From Pseudomonas sp. ACN8 (GTDB taxonomy: Bacteria; Pseudomonadota; Gammaproteobacteria; Pseudomonadales; Pseudomonadaceae): a DNA stretch of 43,239 bases. Below are positions 32,685 to 41,829 of the stretch, one piece after another. Under the pieces are notes generated by a model. The model had not been told where the DNA came from, made no database searches, and worked only from the letters and a program-made list of their open reading frames with translations. Every line of letters begins with the position of its first letter. Position 1 is the stretch's first letter. The stretch is from the NCBI RefSeq assembly GCF_002303925.1, contig NZ_MRCS01000054.1:1-43239 (forward strand). The letters run 5' to 3'. The position numbers and the translations under genes were made by a program.

Positions 32685-35189
32685 TTATGCCGTCTTGATC
32701 AACTCAATCCTGATCGCACATTTTTTATAATCAGTCTGCTTGGAGATGGGGTCCGTCGCATCGAGAGTGACCTTGTTGATCAGCTTGTTGGCATCGAAGA
32801 ACGGTACGAACACCAGGCCTTGGGGTGGCTTGTTGCGCCCTCGGGTTTCAATGCGCGCACGCATCTCACCGCGTCGGCTGATCAGCTTCACTTCGCTGCC
32901 TCGACGGGCATTCAAGGCTTTGGCATCGGCCGGGTGCATGTAGACCAACGCGTCGGGGACAGCCTTATGAAGTTCCTCGACACGCTGGGTCATGGACCCG
33001 GTGTGCCAGTGCTCAAGCACTCGTCCGGTGCTCAACCAGAATGGAAACTCCGCGTCGGGGGTTTCCGCAGGGGGTTCGTAGGGCAGCGCGAAGATAATCG
33101 CCTTCTTGTCGGGATAGCCATAGAACTGCACACCGCTGCCCTTCTCCACGTAGGGGTCATAGCCTTCCCGGAAACGCCAGCGTGTTTCCTTGCCATCGAC
33201 GACGGGCCATCGCAACCCTCGTTCGGTGTGATAGAGATCGAACGGGGCGAGGTCATGACCGTGGCCACGGCCGAATTGGGCATATTCTTCGAACAAGCCT
33301 TTTTGCAGGTAAAAACCAAAATCCCGGGCCTCATCATTTTTATAGCCCGCCGCCATCTGATCAAGCGGGAACTGATCGACCTGACCGTTCTTGAACAACA
33401 CCTCGTACAGGGTTTTGCCCTTGTACTGCGGTGAGGCAGACAATATTTCCTCGGACCAGACCTCGTCCGTTTTAAAGCGTTTGGAAAACTCCACGAGTTG
33501 CCAGAGATCGGACTTGGCGTCACCCGGCGCCGAAACCAATTGGTGCCAGAACTGCGTACGTCGTTCCGCGTTGCCGTAAGCGCCCTCTTTCTCGACCCAC
33601 ATCGCGGTGGGCAGAATCAGATCGGCCGCCTGGGCCGAGACGGTGGGATACACATCCGAGACAATCACAAAGTTCTCGGGATTGCGCCAACCCGGCAACA
33701 CTTCCTGCATGATATTGGGGCCGGCCTGCATGTTGTTGCTGGCCATCGTCCAATACACATTGAGCACGCCGTCCTTGAGCATTCGGCTCTGCTGCACGGC
33801 ATGGAACCCGACTTTTTCGTTGATGGTGCCCGGCGGCAGTTTCCAGATTTTCTCCGCCGTGGCGCGATGCTTTGGATTGGTGACCACCAGATCAGCGGGC
33901 AAGCGATGGGAGAAGGTCCCCACTTCCCGCGCCGTGCCGCAAGCCGAAGGCTGCCCCGTCAGGGAGAAAGGACTGTTGCCCGGCTCGCTGATTTTACCGG
34001 TCAGCAGGTGGATGTTGTAAATCAGGTTATTGGCCCAGACGCCCCGAGTGTGCTGGTTAAAGCCCATGGTCCAGAAGGAGACCACCTTGCGCTTCGGGTC
34101 GGCATACAGCTCGGCCAAGGCCTTGAGTTGCTCGGTCGGTACGCCGGTTTCCTTGGCGGTGCGCTCAAGGGTGTAAGGTTTTACGAACGCCGCGAATTGC
34201 TCAAAGTCGATGTCACTCCAGGTGTTCGCCTTGGCCGCATTACTGGCCTTCATCTCCAGTGGATTATCAGGACGCAGGCCGTAGCCGATGTCATCCGTAC
34301 CTTTGGCAAACCTGGTGTGTTTGCTGACAAAGTCTTTGTTGACCGAACCGCTTTCAATGATGTGGTTGGCTATGTAATTGAGGATAAACAGGTCCGTCTG
34401 TGGCTTGAACACCATGGGGATGTCAGCCAACTCAAAACTGCGATGCTCGAAGGTCGACAGTACGGCCACCTTGACGTTGGGCTGACTCAATCGGCGATCC
34501 GCCACCCGGCTCCAAAGTATCGGGTGCATCTCCGCCATGTTTGAGCCCCACAGCACGAACGCATCGGTGACTTCAATATCGTCATAACACCCCATCGGCT
34601 CATCCATACCGAAGGTACGCATAAAGCCCATGACCGCTGAGGCCATGCAATGACGCGCATTGGGGTCAATGTTATTGGAGCGAAAACCCGCCTTCATCAA
34701 CTTGTTGGCCGCGTACCCTTCCCAGACGGTCCACTGACCTGATCCGAACATGGCGATTGACTCGGAGCCCTTGTTTTTTATCGCCTCCTTGAACTTCAAC
34801 TCCATCACATCAAACGCTTGATCCCAGGACACCGGTTGAAACTCGCCTTGCTTGTCATATTGCCCGTTGGTCATGCGCAACAGCGGCTGGGTCAGGCGAT
34901 CAACGCCGTACATGATTTTCGACAGGAAATAGCCTTTGACGCAGTTCAATCCGCGATTGACCTCGGCTTTCACATCACCATGAGTGGCGACCACCCGATT
35001 GTCCTTGGTCGCCACCATGACGCTGCACCCGGTTCCGCAAAAACGGCAAGGCGCTTTATTCCAGTCCAGGGCCACCCGGTCTTCTTCGGTGATCAGGTTG
35101 CTGGCAGAGGTAAACACCGGGAGCCCCGCCGCCGCTGCGGCGATCCCGGCAGCCTGGGCTTTGACAAACTCGCGTCGAGTCATAGGCAT
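32685..35189 (-). CDS. napA: Periplasmic nitrate reductase catalytic subunit
   Basis: An 834-residue Mo-bis-MGD enzyme reducing nitrate to nitrite in the periplasm. A Tat signal (TRREFVKAQAAG, residues 4-15) is followed by the [4Fe-4S] motif with Cys48, Cys51, Cys55 and Cys83, and by the molybdenum ligand Cys181 in ARHCMAS. Length is normal. GGGAG lies upstream of ATG 35189; a second ATG two codons later overlaps the napD stop. All key residues look intact, so the reductase is probably active. Confidence 0.97.
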   Translation of the reverse strand: MPMTRREFVKAQAAGIAAAAAGLPVFTSASNLITEEDRVALDWNKAPCRFCGTGCSVMVATKDNRVVATHGDVKAEVNRGLNCVKGYFLSKIMYGVDRLTQPLLRMTNGQYDKQGEFQPVSWDQAFDVMELKFKEAIKNKGSESIAMFGSGQWTVWEGYAANKLMKAGFRSNNIDPNARHCMASAVMGFMRTFGMDEPMGCYDDIEVTDAFVLWGSNMAEMHPILWSRVADRRLSQPNVKVAVLSTFEHRSFELADIPMVFKPQTDLFILNYIANHIIESGSVNKDFVSKHTRFAKGTDDIGYGLRPDNPLEMKASNAAKANTWSDIDFEQFAAFVKPYTLERTAKETGVPTEQLKALAELYADPKRKVVSFWTMGFNQHTRGVWANNLIYNIHLLTGKISEPGNSPFSLTGQPSACGTAREVGTFSHRLPADLVVTNPKHRATAEKIWKLPPGTINEKVGFHAVQQSRMLKDGVLNVYWTMASNNMQAGPNIMQEVLPGWRNPENFVIVSDVYPTVSAQAADLILPTAMWVEKEGAYGNAERRTQFWHQLVSAPGDAKSDLWQLVEFSKRFKTDEVWSEEILSASPQYKGKTLYEVLFKNGQVDQFPLDQMAAGYKNDEARDFGFYLQKGLFEEYAQFGRGHGHDLAPFDLYHTERGLRWPVVDGKETRWRFREGYDPYVEKGSGVQFYGYPDKKAIIFALPYEPPAETPDAEFPFWLSTGRVLEHWHTGSMTQRVEELHKAVPDALVYMHPADAKALNARRGSEVKLISRRGEMRARIETRGRNKPPQGLVFVPFFDANKLINKVTLDATDPISKQTDYKKCAIRIELIKTA

Positions 35190-35446
35190 GTGCTTTCTCC
35201 CGTCACATCGAGAGTCTCGTGATAAACGAGGGCGGCATTGAGCACACCCGGCAAGCCGTTGATCTCACTGATGCGCCGGGAAATCTCACTTTCATCCTCC
35301 ATCTCCAGCACCACAACCAGCTTGCCGGCGGGACTTTCCTGGTGCAGTTCAACGCCTTCGAGCAACCGCAAGTTGGCTTTCACCGCCTCGAACAATTCAG
35401 GGTGGGCAAGGACCACCAGACTGGCAATATGCAGCGTCTTTTCCAT
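35180..35446 (-). CDS. napD: NapD, Tat-signal-binding chaperone for NapA
   Basis: An 88-residue protein; the Met at 35446 (MEKTLHIASLVVLAHPE) gives the normal NapD length and start, with GGGGAG upstream. It has the ferredoxin-like pattern with HIASLVV near the N-terminus and GVLNAALVYHE near the C-terminus. NapD binds the NapA twin-arginine signal and holds back export until cofactor loading is finished. Its 3' end overlaps napA by ten bases. Confidence 0.93.
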   Translation of the reverse strand: MEKTLHIASLVVLAHPELFEAVKANLRLLEGVELHQESPAGKLVVVLEMEDESEISRRISEINGLPGVLNAALVYHETLDVTGESTCL

Positions 35447-35485
35447 GACCCGTACTCCCCGTCTTTTGCTAAAGATGGACAACGA

Positions 35486-35653
35486 TCAATTAGGTGGACC
35501 AGGAGGGCCGAGCAGCATTTGCAGAAACCAGACAAAGAAGCCGTAACCACCCACTATCGCCACGGACAGCAATGGAAAAAAAATGACAATCAGAAAAAAG
35601 AACAGGCGGGTTTCTTTGCGCGCGCGCTGTGGAGAGTCATCCGTTAGTGGCAT
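35486..35653 (-). CDS. napE: NapE small membrane protein
   Basis: A 55-residue protein from Met 35653, preceded by AGGAGTG. A basic segment (RARKETRLF) is followed by one transmembrane helix (FFLIVIFFPLLSVAIVGGYG) and a short periplasmic tail, the usual NapE layout. Its function is not settled; it is the first gene of many nap operons. napD follows 39 bases later. No napF lies between them. Confidence 0.9.
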   Translation of the reverse strand: MPLTDDSPQRARKETRLFFFLIVIFFPLLSVAIVGGYGFFVWFLQMLLGPPGPPN

Positions 35654-35956
35654 GCTGATCACTCCTGCCAAACTTTGAATTCAGCCTAGACGGCCCACAT
35701 CACAAATTCCACGAAACGGATTAACGGCAGAGCTAAGGAAGGTCTGAGCCAAGAGACAGATATTTTCAGATGGCGAGTCGAACGACAGGCTGACACAACC
35801 AATTCAAGCTCACGTGACCGGCGGCAAGCGAGAAGCGGAGGGAGGTAACAGGTAGTATCGACCCAAATTTGATGTTTTCCCCAGTCAACTGGAGCCCAAC
35901 CCATTAGCGACGCCATATCGCTGATATTGCATTTTTTGAAAATCGAGCGTCCACTT

Positions 35957-36030
35957 TGGCCGTTTTCTGCCTGTCACGATGGGCAGAAATCGACCCAAGG
36001 CTGCCCATCGCGAGAGGCAGAAAACGGCCA
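35957..36030. repeat. Long palindromic intergenic repeat
   Basis: TGGCCGTTTTCTGCCT (35957-35972) pairs perfectly with 36015-36030, and CGATGGGCAG (35977-35986) pairs with 36001-36010, giving a 26-base-pair hairpin with a small internal loop. The sequence belongs to the same dispersed repeat family seen near 28.1, 28.6 and 31.1 kb. Confidence 0.75.
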
Positions 36031-36052
36031 GTTGCTGTCATGAGAGCAACTG
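36029..36052 (-). terminator. Hairpin downstream of agmatinase
   Basis: CAGTTGCT and AGCAACTG form an 8-bp stem 35 bases after the speB-like stop. On the minus strand it is followed by GGCCGTTTT, a weak T-run. It is probably the end of the agmatinase transcript. Confidence 0.4.
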
Positions 36053-36086
36053 GTCGAAATTGTTGGTACCTGTCCAGACCACTGGT

Positions 36087-37043
36087 TTACAGCTTATGCC
36101 GCGCGGCATACAGGCAGATCATCTCCATCGCCAACGCGGCCCCGGCAAGCGCAGTAATTTCCGCGTGGTCATAGGGCGGTGCTACCTCCACCACGTCCAT
36201 GCCGATCAGGTTGATACCGCGCAGACCTCGCAGAATCGCCAAGGCCTGATGGCTCGATAGTCCACCGCAGACCGGCGTCCCCGTGCCTGGGGCAAATGCC
36301 GGGTCGAGGCAGTCGATATCGAAGGTGAGATAGACTGGGTGGTCGCCAACGCGCGCCCGGATAATCTCCGCCAGTTCCTTGGTAGAGCGATCATGCACTT
36401 CACTGGCATTCAGCACCTGAAAGCCCATGACGTCGTCATTGGTCGTGCGCTGGCCAATCTGGATGGATCGTGCAGGATCAACCAGCCCTTCGCGGACGGC
36501 GTGATAGAACATCGAACCGTGGTCGATGCGCTTGTCCTCGCCGTCGGACTCCAGGTCATGGTGCGCATCGAAATGGATCAGGGACAGCGGACCATACTTG
36601 GCCGCGTGAGCTTGCAGCAGCGGATAGCTGATGAAGTGATCGCCGCCCAGGGTCAGCATCGCAGTACCTGCCGCCAGGATCCGCTCGGCATGGGCCCTGA
36701 TCGCCGCCGGGGTCTGCTCCGGGGCGCCGTAATCGAAATAGCAATCGCCATAATCGACACAAGCCAGCAGATCGAACGGGTCAAATTCCCACGGCCAGTG
36801 ACGCGCCCAGGCAGACTGGACCGATGCCTCGCGGATGGCCCGCGGTCCGAAGCGGCTGCCCGGTCGATTGCTGGTCGCGGTATCGAATGGGATGCCGCTG
36901 ATGGCGATATCCACGCCACGTAAATCGCGGGTGTAGCGACGCCGCATAAAGCTGGTGATACCACCGTAGGTCGGTTCACCCTCGGTGCCATACAGGCTGT
37001 CACGTGTCATCGCCTGATCGATTATCGAATTGTCATTTAGCAT
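36087..37043 (-). CDS. speB: Agmatinase/ureohydrolase-family enzyme
   Basis: A 318-residue ureohydrolase read from Met 37043. The two-manganese site is complete: GGDHF, FDAHHDLE and FDIDCLDPAFAPGTGTP. Members hydrolyse agmatine, guanidinobutyrate or related guanidino compounds to urea and an amine. The neighbours (deiminase, PotF-like protein) favour agmatine, giving putrescine. The ribosome-binding site is weak (TGAGAA), and an earlier in-frame start at 37094 exists. It is transcribed in the same direction as the amidase gene, 146 bases away. Confidence 0.85.
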   Translation of the reverse strand: MLNDNSIIDQAMTRDSLYGTEGEPTYGGITSFMRRRYTRDLRGVDIAISGIPFDTATSNRPGSRFGPRAIREASVQSAWARHWPWEFDPFDLLACVDYGDCYFDYGAPEQTPAAIRAHAERILAAGTAMLTLGGDHFISYPLLQAHAAKYGPLSLIHFDAHHDLESDGEDKRIDHGSMFYHAVREGLVDPARSIQIGQRTTNDDVMGFQVLNASEVHDRSTKELAEIIRARVGDHPVYLTFDIDCLDPAFAPGTGTPVCGGLSSHQALAILRGLRGINLIGMDVVEVAPPYDHAEITALAGAALAMEMICLYAARHKL

Positions 37044-37189
37044 GGGATTCTCAATGCGGGTTACTGAAGCTGACCCAGGCATGCGTACGCTCACGCAGTG
37101 CTCGCTGGGGCAAAGGTTGGTTTCTGTTGCTCGGGCTTGCCGTGAATAGGCAGGATTGGCGCTTTATCGCGCCAGACCCATTACGGTTT

Positions 37190-38899
37190 TCAGCCGCCTG
37201 GCGAGGGTGGGGTTCGCACCGGGATCAAGCGCTTCGATCCGGTGGCCTCAAACGCCGACGCCAGGCGCAGCAGTGCTGAGTCGTCGTAGGCGCGCCCGGC
37301 AAACGTCAGACCGACGGGCATGCCGATGTCCGGCATCACGCCCATCGGCACGGTGACCGTTGGCACGCCGAGGTGGCGGATGGCGAGGTTGCCGTTGGCG
37401 ACCCAGACGCCGTTGCTCCAGGCGATATCCGCCGATTGCGGATCGACATCGGCATTCGCCGGGCCTACGTCGGCGACCGCCGGGAAGATCACCGCGTCGA
37501 GCCCCAGCCGATCCATCCACTCCTCAAGATCGATACGCCGGGTCTGTTCCAGCCCGCGCAGGCCATCGGGCAGTGTGGTGATCTGATCCCACGGGGTGAT
37601 GCCACGCTCGGCCATGCGCACGTATTCGTCCATGCCAATGGCCGGGCCATCTTCGCGGTCAGGCAGTGCGCCTGGGTCGTGCGGGAAAATCTGCGGGCCG
37701 TCGACGTCAGCCAGACGGTTCAGTCCGGGATCGTCATTGGCCTGCAGGAAATCATCGAACGCCCAGACGGTCAGGTCCCACAGTTCATGCTGTAAAAATT
37801 CTTTGGAGACGATGCCGCGATTGAACACGGTCGGCGCGCCAGGACGATCGCCCTCGCAATTGGAGACCAGTGGGAAGTCCGTCTCGACCACTTCGGCACC
37901 GGCCGCTTCCAGAGTCTTTCGCGCGTTTTCCCAGAGGGCAATCACCGAGGGGCGAGTGTTGATCCGCTGGCCTGTCGCCCACCCGATACCCGGCGCTTCG
38001 CTGGTGCCCGCGTCGGGGTCGGCGTTGATGTACATGCGCGGTACGCCCAAGCGCTTGCCGGCGAGTGCGGCGGGCCTGGCAGCCAATTCCAGGTAGGAAG
38101 CGGGACGCACCGAGGCGACGCTGGGGATCGGCACCCAAGGCTGCAAGCGCCATAGGTCGCCACGTTTGTCGGCGTCTTCGGCCACCACCACGTCGAGCAC
38201 TTCGAGCAGGTCGGCCATGGTCCTGGCATAGGGCACGACCACATCCATGGTTGGCGTCAGTGGCCAGTTGCCGCGCACCGAGATCACCCCGCGCGACGGT
38301 GTATAGGCGCACAGACCATTGTTTGAGGCCGGCCCGCGACCGCTCGACCAGGTTTCCTCAGCAAGGCCGAAGGCGGCGAAACTGGCAGCGGTGGCCGTGC
38401 CTGCGCCATTGGAGGAACCCGAGGCGAAAGGTGCAGTGAGGTAGTCCGCGTTGTACGGGCTCTCGGCACGGCCATACACGCCGCGCTGCATGCCGCCATT
38501 GGCCATGGGCGGCATATTGGTCTTGCCCAGGCAGATCGCACCGGCGCCGCGCAAGCGCTCGATGGTGAACGCATCGCGATAGGCAACCAGGTCCTTGAAG
38601 GCCGGGCTGCCGGACGCCGCGCTCAGGCCTTTGATCAGATAGCTGTCCTTGGCTGTATAGGGAATACCATCGAGCGGGCCGAGGGTCTCACCACGGGCAC
38701 GACGGGCGTCGGAGGCCTGCGCTTCTTCAAGCGCATTCGGGTTGCGCACCACCACTGCGTTGAGGGCGGTGGGCGTGTCGGGGCCGTCGTAGGCATCGAT
38801 CCGTGAGAGATAGGCCTGGACCAGCTCAACTGCCGTGGTTCGGCCAGCATCGAGGGCTGCGCGCAGCTCGGCAATAGAAACCTCAGTTACTTCAATCAT
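37190..38899 (-). CDS. Amidase-signature-family hydrolase
   Basis: A 569-residue enzyme from Met 38899 (MIEVTEVSIAELRAALDAGR). The Ser-cisSer-Lys triad region is recognisable: GIPYTAKDSYLIKG (Lys), PFASGSSNGAGTATAASF (cis-Ser) and TWSSGRGPASNNGL (nucleophile Ser), although the usual DTGGS has become ETWSS. The family hydrolyses amides and ureides. Between agmatinase and a polyamine-binding protein it may act on an amide derived from agmatine or carbamoylputrescine, but the substrate is not shown by sequence. No nitrilase-type AguB is present in the window. Confidence 0.82.
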   Translation of the reverse strand: MIEVTEVSIAELRAALDAGRTTAVELVQAYLSRIDAYDGPDTPTALNAVVVRNPNALEEAQASDARRARGETLGPLDGIPYTAKDSYLIKGLSAASGSPAFKDLVAYRDAFTIERLRGAGAICLGKTNMPPMANGGMQRGVYGRAESPYNADYLTAPFASGSSNGAGTATAASFAAFGLAEETWSSGRGPASNNGLCAYTPSRGVISVRGNWPLTPTMDVVVPYARTMADLLEVLDVVVAEDADKRGDLWRLQPWVPIPSVASVRPASYLELAARPAALAGKRLGVPRMYINADPDAGTSEAPGIGWATGQRINTRPSVIALWENARKTLEAAGAEVVETDFPLVSNCEGDRPGAPTVFNRGIVSKEFLQHELWDLTVWAFDDFLQANDDPGLNRLADVDGPQIFPHDPGALPDREDGPAIGMDEYVRMAERGITPWDQITTLPDGLRGLEQTRRIDLEEWMDRLGLDAVIFPAVADVGPANADVDPQSADIAWSNGVWVANGNLAIRHLGVPTVTVPMGVMPDIGMPVGLTFAGRAYDDSALLRLASAFEATGSKRLIPVRTPPSPGG

Positions 38900-39017
38900 G
38901 TTGTTACCACTGGCTACTGGGTCTGCAAGGTGACTAGATTGGCGCCGCGTGCTAGCGAAACCGCATCGGCCATGTGCCTGGTTCCGTTGAGTTTCACTGG
39001 CGCAGCGCAATTTACTG

Positions 39018-40307
39018 TCAGGTTCCCGACTTGAGCTTGGTCCATGCACGGGTGCGAGCGCGTTCTGCACTGGACGGCAGAGGCACCAGCGCGAATAGAG
39101 AAGTCTGGATGTCGGCGGCGGGGTAGAGATTGGGGTTGTTGCGGATTTCCGGGCTGACCAGGGCAGTGGCGTCCTTGTTCGGGTTGGGATAACCGACGAA
39201 GTCGCTGATCGGAGCAATCACCTGCGGTTGCAGCAGGTAGTTGATCAAGGCATGGGCATCATCCGGGTTCTTCGCATCCTTGGGGATGGCCAGCACGTCG
39301 AACCAGACCGGTGCGCCTTCCTTGGGCAAGCGCATGTCCACCACCACGCCGTTACCGGCCTCCTTGGCGCGATTGGCCGCCTGGGAGAAACTGCCGGAGT
39401 AACCCACGGCCACGCAGATGTCACCATTGGCGATATCGGTCATGTATTTTGAGGAGTGGAAGTAGGCGACGTTGGGGCGGATCTTTTTCAGCAGTTCTTC
39501 GGCCTTCGCGTAGTCCTTGGCCTGAGTGCTGTTGGGCGGCAGGCCCAGGTAGTGGAGGGCGATGGGGATCATATCCGTCGGCGAATCGAGAAGGGCCACG
39601 CCGCACTGCTTGAGCTTGGCAATGTTCTCTTCCTTGAAGATCAGATCCCAGCTGTCCACCGGCGCGTTTTCGCCGAGCGCAGCCTTGACCTTGGCCGGGT
39701 TGAAACCGATCAGTACGGTTCCGTACAAATAAGGCACGGCGAAACGGTTACCCGGATCGTTGGCTTCGATCAGCTTCATCAGTTGCGGGTCCAGATGCTT
39801 CCAGTTGGGTAGCTTGCTGCGGTCAAGTGGCTGGAAAGCGTCGGCCTGAATCTGCTTGGCGAGGAAACTGTCGGACGGCACCACCACGTCATAGCCGGAG
39901 TTGCCGGTGAGCAGTTTGGCCTCCAGGGTTTCGTTGCTGTCGAAGATGTCGTAGACCAGTTTTGCGCCGTTCTCCTTCTTGAAGTTGTCCAGGGTCTGCG
40001 GGGCGACGTAGTCGAACCAGTTGTAGACACGCAGGGTGCGCTCCTCCGCATTCGCGTTAGCGGTCAGCAGGCCCAGGCTGCAGATCGTAGCGAGGAGCGA
40101 GCGGGGGAGTTGATGCTTGATCCATTTCTCACAGTTTTGGGAGATGGTGCCCACTCGTTCGGCTGCCAGCGCCGGGCCAGCAAGCATCGTCAGAGCTTTC
40201 AGCAGGACGGCACGCAGGCTGCCGACTCCAACGCGGGCGGTGCGCCAGGACACCGAGTCCGCTCCCATATCGATTTTTTGCCACGGCTGTTGCTGCTTGT
40301 ACTTCAT
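39018..40307 (-). CDS. PotF-like periplasmic polyamine-binding protein with N-terminal extension
   Basis: A polyamine ABC-transporter substrate-binding protein (PotD/PotF family): LRVYNWFDYVAPQTLDNFKK, DSNETLEAKLLTG, GYDVVVPSD and VPYLYGTVLIGFN are typical. The mature part begins near EERTLRVYNW. The only strong start is ATG 40307 with AAAGGTGG, giving 429 residues and an extra leader of about 60 residues with its own hydrophobic stretch before the usual signal (LPRSLLATICSLGLLTANANA). A GTG about 52 codons in could be an internal start. No permease or ATPase gene is adjacent, so it must use partners elsewhere. Confidence 0.85.
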   Translation of the reverse strand: MKYKQQQPWQKIDMGADSVSWRTARVGVGSLRAVLLKALTMLAGPALAAERVGTISQNCEKWIKHQLPRSLLATICSLGLLTANANAEERTLRVYNWFDYVAPQTLDNFKKENGAKLVYDIFDSNETLEAKLLTGNSGYDVVVPSDSFLAKQIQADAFQPLDRSKLPNWKHLDPQLMKLIEANDPGNRFAVPYLYGTVLIGFNPAKVKAALGENAPVDSWDLIFKEENIAKLKQCGVALLDSPTDMIPIALHYLGLPPNSTQAKDYAKAEELLKKIRPNVAYFHSSKYMTDIANGDICVAVGYSGSFSQAANRAKEAGNGVVVDMRLPKEGAPVWFDVLAIPKDAKNPDDAHALINYLLQPQVIAPISDFVGYPNPNKDATALVSPEIRNNPNLYPAADIQTSLFALVPLPSSAERARTRAWTKLKSGT

Positions 40308-40405
40308 AGGACCACCTTTTGAATTATTGTCTTTGGCCTAGCTCCAAATGAATTGTTACGGCTGCTTTAATCACAATCAACCTATATAAACTACAAGTAA
40401 CTCAA
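40305..40405 (-). promoter_or_regulatory. Promoter/leader of the PotF-like gene, duplicated upstream of the deiminase
   Basis: Read on the minus strand, this region has TTTATATAGGTTGATTG (a TATATA-type -10 candidate), then AGGCCAAAGACAATAATTCAA and AGGTGGTCCT before the ATG. The same blocks occur in order at 41990-42090 upstream of the deiminase gene. Confidence 0.6.
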
Positions 40406-40629
40406 GCAAAAAAACTAAACGATATGGTCTGACGCCGATGTCTCCTACGCTTCGTGCAGGCGCTGATGGGATGCACCAGGCAGCGGCATGCACAAACGCG
40501 GGCACGTCATCTTTTGGAGTTAGGCGGTGATTCCCCGCGCAGGGCTGGATCAGCCGAACTGGCCCAACCCTGCGAGGGAAAGCAGTCTGGCTATTGCTTG
40601 CGTCTCATAGGCGGCAATTCTTTTCAGCG
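40308..40629. other. Gap between the PotF-like and deiminase genes
   Basis: Besides the PotF promoter it holds an inverted repeat CGCAGGG/CCCTGCG (40538-40544 and 40568-40574) after the deiminase stop, without a T-run. No gene is supported. Confidence 0.45.
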
Positions 40630-41829
40630 CTAACCGACACTAGGAATGTGTTGGGTGATGCAATGCACACCACCGCCATTGTTGGCAAGGATGGTGCCAT
40701 CGACACCCACGACTGGCCGTCCCGGAAAAATCTCCCGGAAGAGATTCAAGGCAATCTCATCTGCAGGAGTGTTTGAAGTAGGAACCACGATGCCGACGTT
40801 GGATTTGTAGAAGTTGATGTAGCTGAAGTTCTCCACCGTCAGGCCTGACACTTTGAATGTTGGCTGAACGGGCATCTTGGTAATCTTGAAGGGGCGGCCC
40901 CTTGCATCGGTGCTTTGTTGCAGCACTGTCAGGTTTGCCGCCATCCTGGGCACGTTGGGGTTGCTTGGGTCCGACGGGTAATTCAATAACAGATGAGCTG
41001 GCTCGATGTAGGCAGCAACCAGGTCGACATGCCCATCGGTAGCGGCAGCGCCATCGTCGCCGTACACCCCATACGGCAGCCAGATCATCTTGGTCGCGTT
41101 ATAGGCACGCAGTAGCGTGGTCTCGATCTGTGCCTTGGTCATGCTCGGGTTGCGATTGGGATTGAGCAGGCACTGTTCGGTGGTAATGAGCGTGCCCTGC
41201 CCATCGGTAATCACCGCGCCACCTTCAAACACCATATTGATTGGTGATTTAGACACGTTAAGGGTGGCGCACACACCAACGGGCAATTGATCATCCAGGG
41301 TGGCCGACCACCTGTTGCCCCAGCCGTTGAAAATGAAATCGCGTCCCAGCATGTCGTGCCCTGATGGGCTCAGCGCGAATACTGGCGCGGTATCACGGGT
41401 CCAGCAATCGTTGTATGGATACTCGATGACAGTAACGTTAGGGCCGCAGCGCTTGCGTACAACCTCGGTATTGCCGGTCATCGCCATCATCAAGACCGGC
41501 TCGAACTGCGCAATGGCATTCGCTACGTTGATGACAGAATCCTGCATGGGTTTCAGCTGGTCCTTGTAGCTCTTGTCATAGGGATACGCCATCAACACGC
41601 TCTGGTGTGGCTCCCACTCTGCCGGCACCCGATAGCCATCGGAGGCTGGGTTGGGCTCCGCCGCTCGGGCCAAGCGTCCAAGCCCTGATGTACCGATGGC
41701 AGTTGCAGTAATAGCCACCAACGCGCCCATATTGAACCGGCGCCTTCCCGGGTTCGTAGGCCCCTCCATTGCGGCTTGATCTGCTATCAATGGCTCTGTT
41801 GCCAACTGAATGTCTTGTTCTTTATCCAT
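40630..41829 (-). CDS. aguA: Agmatine deiminase-family enzyme with Tat signal
   Basis: A 399-residue guanidino-group-modifying enzyme from Met 41829 (GGGGAA upstream). CWTRDTAPVF, FEGGAVITDG, DGHVDLVAAY and the C-terminal NNGGGVHCITQHIP with nucleophile Cys390 match the agmatine/peptidyl-arginine deiminase family. These enzymes convert agmatine to N-carbamoylputrescine and ammonia. Residues 28-56 (GRRRFNMGALVAITATAI, then ARAAEP) form a twin-arginine signal, so the folded enzyme is probably exported to the periplasm, unlike the cytoplasmic AguA of P. aeruginosa. Confidence 0.85.
   Translation of the reverse strand: MDKEQDIQLATEPLIADQAAMEGPTNPGRRRFNMGALVAITATAIGTSGLGRLARAAEPNPASDGYRVPAEWEPHQSVLMAYPYDKSYKDQLKPMQDSVINVANAIAQFEPVLMMAMTGNTEVVRKRCGPNVTVIEYPYNDCWTRDTAPVFALSPSGHDMLGRDFIFNGWGNRWSATLDDQLPVGVCATLNVSKSPINMVFEGGAVITDGQGTLITTEQCLLNPNRNPSMTKAQIETTLLRAYNATKMIWLPYGVYGDDGAAATDGHVDLVAAYIEPAHLLLNYPSDPSNPNVPRMAANLTVLQQSTDARGRPFKITKMPVQPTFKVSGLTVENFSYINFYKSNVGIVVPTSNTPADEIALNLFREIFPGRPVVGVDGTILANNGGGVHCITQHIPSVG

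Larger units (their letters stand above)
35654..36086. other. Upstream region of nap and downstream region of agmatinase
   Basis: This 430-base region holds the nap promoter and two large hairpins near 35957-36052. I searched by eye for an ANR/FNR box (TTGAT-N4-ATCAA) and found none; TTGAT and GTCAA at 35868-35888 are ten bases apart, too far. Regulation of nap here may not depend on ANR. Confidence 0.45.

Noticed and set aside
35868..35888. FNR/ANR box candidate upstream of nap (TTGAT...GTCAA)
   Set aside because: The half sites are ten bases apart instead of four.
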